A DNA stretch of 64,000 nt, taken from contig CM062816.1 of assembly GCA_031772625.1 (NCBI GenBank), forward strand, positions 834,039,033-834,103,032, read 5' to 3'. Of the stretch, positions 60,416 to 64,000 are shown in pieces. A program made the position numbers and the translations under genes. Each line of letters opens with the position of its first letter. The first letter of the stretch is position 1. Origin of the DNA: Pinus tabuliformis (taxonomy: Eukaryota > Streptophyta > Pinopsida > Pinales > Pinaceae). A model generated the notes under the pieces. The model did not search any database, was not told the DNA's origin, and saw only the letters and a list, made by a program, of their open reading frames with translations.

Positions 60416-60866
60416 TGTTAGGATATTTCGACACATAGGAAATAGTTAAGTACAACTTGGTCTAGTATAGAGTTAGGTATAGAGTTAGGTAAAGTGTGTT
60501 TCTTTACCTTGTACATTTTGTAACTTACAATCCGACGGTCACGATATGTAGTGATCCGACGGTTCATTCTCTCCTCAGTATTACCTACACTTGATCAGTG
60601 GCTTAACACCCGATTGGTCCATGATTTCTATTTAAAGTGCATGGAGGGTCATTTGTAGGGTAATCCATCTATGAGAGAATCATATGTAAATTTTCATTCT
60701 TTTATTACTAAATTGCCTGAAGTGGCCGCGTTGGCTCAGGCCGTGGACTGTTTCCCTCTTTGAGGGTTTAAATCACGTCAAAATACTGGTGTATTGATCT
60801 GTGATCTGTTTTTGAGCGGTGTCCTTTGGTGTTCTATCTGAGGAACTTACCCTGTAAATTCCTACA
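60416..60866 (+). repeat. Copia 5' LTR (copy 2)
   Basis: 451 bp, same length as 27118-27568, preceded by AATAAG where copy 1 has AGAAG next to the LTR (one substitution in the target duplication). Confidence 0.95.
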
Positions 60867-61802
60867 TGGTATCAGAGCTATTTGAGGGCCGCGTCCGTTG
60901 GTGATCCAAATCTGAAGCCGGTAGAACTGCATCCGACTGTCGTTTCCTAGATCTACTGTTTCCGACTGCTTTCGGGCCGAGAAGACTGCTCTATTGTGTT
61001 GGGAGCATCTGTTCCAGTGAGTAACCCCTTCCGTTTCACACGAAAAGGTTTCCGGTAGCCCTAGCTACGTCATTTTTAAGATCTGGAGGTATACAATGTT
61101 TATTTGCAGTTTACAGTCATTTTCTCTCTGTTTATTTCGGTTTCGGTTTATTTAGCTTTTTTTATTACCGGATCTATACCTTTCATTTCTGCGTATGCTC
61201 TTTACCCTGTGATTCTGTGCAATCTGGGCAAATCAGAAACAGAAAGGAAGGATTTTTCTCATGCGTATGCTCTTTTCCGCTGCGCCTTAGTGTGATCTCG
61301 AAAAATCAGAAACATTGAGGAAAATATTTAGTTTCCGGCTAAAGCTAACTTTGAGCCACAAGGTCCATTTTTGAAAATATTTAGTTTTTCAGCTAAATCT
61401 AACTTTGAGCCGCAAGGTTCATTTTTTTTATTATGTCCGTGTTGGGTTTTGTGTTTTTTGTTTTGTAGGGAAAAAGAGCCTTCTCAAAGCAAGGACGCAA
61501 CCCAAAGCATCAACCCCCCCCCCCCCCCCCCTCTCTCTCTCTCAAACATTTTGTATAGCTCACTTGGTGCAAAGCTAATTTATGAGAGTAGAGGTCTTAG
61601 GTTCAAGTCTCCATTTTGTGGGGGTGGACTTTTTCATTTCCGCACTTCGTGAGTGACTTCGTCAATTTTTTTTCAAAAAGCCATAACTTCTTCATCCAGA
61701 AGTTGTTTTCAGAACCGTTTTTTTTTTAAACGGCCTAATTTTTCGAGATATTTCCATTGGTACACTTAGTTTTAGCATCTATAGCTTCATTTTCTATTAA
61801 AA

Positions 61803-63772
61803 ATGGAAGTTCCATGCCAAGTCATTCTTGATAGCACTAACTACTTCCAATGGTGGTCCTATATTGTGGATTTACTTAGAAGTAAAGGTATTTAAAGAAT
61901 AGCCACAGGCCAAGTGACCAAACCGAAAGATGAAGATAAGGCATCTAAATGGGAAAATAGGCAAGACCAATCACGTGGGTTGATAGGGATGTCTATTTCT
62001 CCAGATCTTAGATTCCATATTGCAGAACTTGATACTCCTGATGAAGCACTGCAACAAATTACTAAAGTCTTTGGAATTAAAAATGAACTTAAAGCCCATC
62101 AACTTGAAAATGAATTGCTTACATTGGACCCCAATAATTTTTCTTGCATTGAAGATTTTTTGTCCAAGTTCAAGACCCTTAGACTTCTCTTGGAAGGTGT
62201 TAAGGTTAAGAAAGAAGATAGTAGCCTTATCTACTCCATTCTTACTGAGTTGGGACCAGCCTATTCTGTGTTTGTTTCCACCTTCCATTCTACAAGAGAA
62301 GCCTTCATTTCTCAAGGACAAACCTACAAGTCCCCATTCCTTTGATTCCTTTTGTGATTCTTTAATAAGGGAACAAGAAAAACTCTTACACCTTGGTCTT
62401 CTCCATCTTGGAAACTCTTCTAAGAAAGCGTTAGCCACCCAGCAGCAACCAAATTCAAAGAATCCTAAGAAGTCGTATCCAAAAAGGAATGGTCCTAAAC
62501 CAAACAAGGGTCCTAAGCAATTTCAACCTCAAAATGAAAAATCATTCCAACAAAACGATAAGACAAATAAAAATAAAGGGAAGAAAACTGATAGACATTG
62601 CAACTTTTGTAATCGAGATGGCCACTTAGAATCCAAATTCTTTAAGAAGATGGAAGCCTTAGAAGCAACAATGAAGAAGCATAATATCCATTTGGAGCAC
62701 TCTTCAACTTCAACTTCATCTTCAAGAATGGCACTTTCCGCATGTGGTTTTCAAGCATCTCGGTCTGGCTATGCACTAAATGTATCTTCTTCTTCTCATT
62801 CTCATGAGTGGCTCATTGATTCTGGAGCTTCTTATCACATGGCCAAAAACAAAGCCATGTTTTCTTCTTTAAATGATTGTAACACCAAAACTATATATGT
62901 TGGTGATGATAGATCTCTTAGTGTTATAGGGACTGGAACTGTTCATCTAGACAATGGTCAGTTTAATGATGTATTATGTGTTCCAACCTTATCCTGCATC
63001 CTTCTATCTGTATATCAGATAACCCATTCAGGTGAAGGCAAAATCGTTGAATTTTCACCGCACGATGTTGTAATTAAGGACCTAAGAGATCCTAGACAGA
63101 TTTTAGCTACTGGAATTGCTGATGATTCTACAAGGTTGTATAAGTTTCACAACTTTGGGTCATCAAATCTTCCCTCAGTATTTGTTGCTCATAATGATGA
63201 AGTGAGAAACTTTGGCATGAGCGATTTGGTCACTTAAACTATCACTCTCTTCAGAATCTATGTAAAGAAAATATGCTGACAGGTCTTCCAATGGTATCTT
63301 GCAGAGATGGTGTTTGTTCCGGATGTGTACTCGGAAAACATCATCAGGACAGTTTTGAAAAACGTGCCTCTTGGCACGCCTCTACCCTTTACAGCTCGTG
63401 CATAGTGATTTATGTGGTCCACTTCCAATTGCTTCATTCTCTGGCTACAAGTATTTCTTAACTTTCATTGATGACTTCTCCAGACGCACTTGGGTATACT
63501 TCTTAAAACTCAAGAGTGAAGTATTTAACATGTTCTTGGCCTTTAAGGCCTTTGTTGAAAAACAATCTGGACATCAAATTCTTAAGCTAAGATCTGATAA
63601 TGGTGGAGAATATGTTAAAAACACATTCATCAACTTTTGCACTGAGAATGGAATTCAAATGCAACATACTATTCCATATACTCCACAACAAAATGGTGTA
63701 GCTGAAAGGAAGAATCGCACCTTAAAGGAAATGGCTAATTGTATGCTTCAATCTAAAGGACTTAGTCTTAAT
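61803..63772 (+). pseudogene. Copia gag-pol, truncated pseudogene (copy 2)
   Basis: ATG 61803 is followed by the same early TAA (61893-61895) as copy 1. The gag frame 61914-62345 is ended by a 1-nt insertion near 62336. The next frame carries the knuckle, protease (IDSGAS near 62815) and the start of the integrase zinc region. A 1-nt deletion near 63207 shifts the frame again. The integrase core with [14 protein letters not shown] and NGVAERKN lies at 63371-63772. The frame then runs into unrelated CACTA sequence. Confidence 0.93.
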
Positions 63773-63935
63773 ACATGGTGTACATTACTTAGTATCTTCG
63801 TATATTACTAGCACATATGCACGTGGATCACATTTGGATGTGAACTCCATCAGAAATATTAAAGGGGAGCACTTGTTGGGGAAAGGTATATATATATATA
63901 TATATATAGCTATATATATATATATATAATATATA

Positions 63936-64000
<65 letters not shown>
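63768..64000 (+). repeat. Third, partial CACTA copy (DUF4218 tail)
   Basis: Aligns with 20408 onward: ATACATGGTGTACATTACTT, then the exon tail and the donor-like GGTATATA and TA tract. It shares AAAGGGGAGC with copy 1 where copy 2 has AAAAGGGAGC, so it is closer to copy 1. It continues beyond the window. Confidence 0.9.
63886..64000. repeat. TA microsatellite at window end
   Basis: (TA)n with a few interruptions (AGCT, ATAATAT), homologous to 20527 and 53724, running to the last base. Confidence 0.95.

Larger units (their letters stand above)
60416..63772 (+). mobile_element. Ty1/copia element, 5' part (copy 2)
   Basis: 5' LTR 60416-60866, primer site 60867-60878, leader with an 18-C run (61514-61531; 11 in copy 1) and the tRNA-like segment (61556-61612), then gag to integrase. 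It is cut at 63772 within the integrase core after the E motif. RT, RNase H and 3' LTR are absent. Confidence 0.95.

Overview
The window is plant nuclear DNA, AT-rich and made almost entirely of decayed transposable elements; I found no ordinary host gene. The evidence for a seed plant is the set of element families: Ty3/gypsy and Ty1/copia LTR retrotransposons primed by initiator tRNA-Met, and a CACTA (En/Spm-like) transposon with the tnp2, DUF4218 and DUF4216 domain order, GT-AG introns and long TA microsatellites. I cannot name the species.

The main structure is a direct tandem duplication with a period of about 33.2-33.3 kb. Position 1 aligns with 33207, and the two copies stay aligned (roughly 1-2% substitutions where counted by eye) up to 30469/63772. 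Copy 1 contains, left to right: a dead Ty3/gypsy element on the + strand (Gypsy-A, from inside its gag/protease region to the start of its 3' LTR, 1-4078); a complete Ty3/gypsy element on the - strand (Gypsy-B, 4079-12002) nested inside the Gypsy-A 3' LTR; non-coding sequence with old repeats (12003-16924); a degenerate CACTA element on the + strand (from 16925, with coding remnants to 21830 and a TTGACCATGG-rich repeat block to about 23570); an unexplained region with large inverted repeats (23571-26227); a Gypsy-A 5' LTR remnant (26228 to about 26838); and a full Ty1/copia element (27118-33038) with a perfect 5-bp target duplication, nested in Gypsy-A. Gypsy-A then resumes at 33039 and runs straight into copy 2. 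Copy 2 repeats this order: Gypsy-A to 37284, Gypsy-B 37285-45213, CACTA from 50153, Gypsy-A LTR from 59505, copia from 60416.

Copy 2 is cut inside the copia integrase at 63772, where the sequence jumps back to the CACTA DUF4218 tail (equivalent to 20408 onward) through a 5-bp microhomology. The window ends in a TA microsatellite.

Order of events, inferred from nesting and divergence: Gypsy-A first, then Gypsy-B (its LTRs differ by about 12% over the first 170 bp) and copia (LTRs differ by about 5%), then the 33-kb duplication, then the rearrangement at 63.77 kb. All elements are non-functional. Many stop codons are TAG or TGA where the family has Gln, Trp or Arg, and three CAG/TAG differences between the copies show such changes continuing after duplication. 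I did not find a new functional system. The most interesting items are the duplication and its junction, the stop-codon decay signature, a palindrome kept in all four Gypsy-B LTRs, the CACTA repeat block, and a tRNA-like segment in the copia leader.
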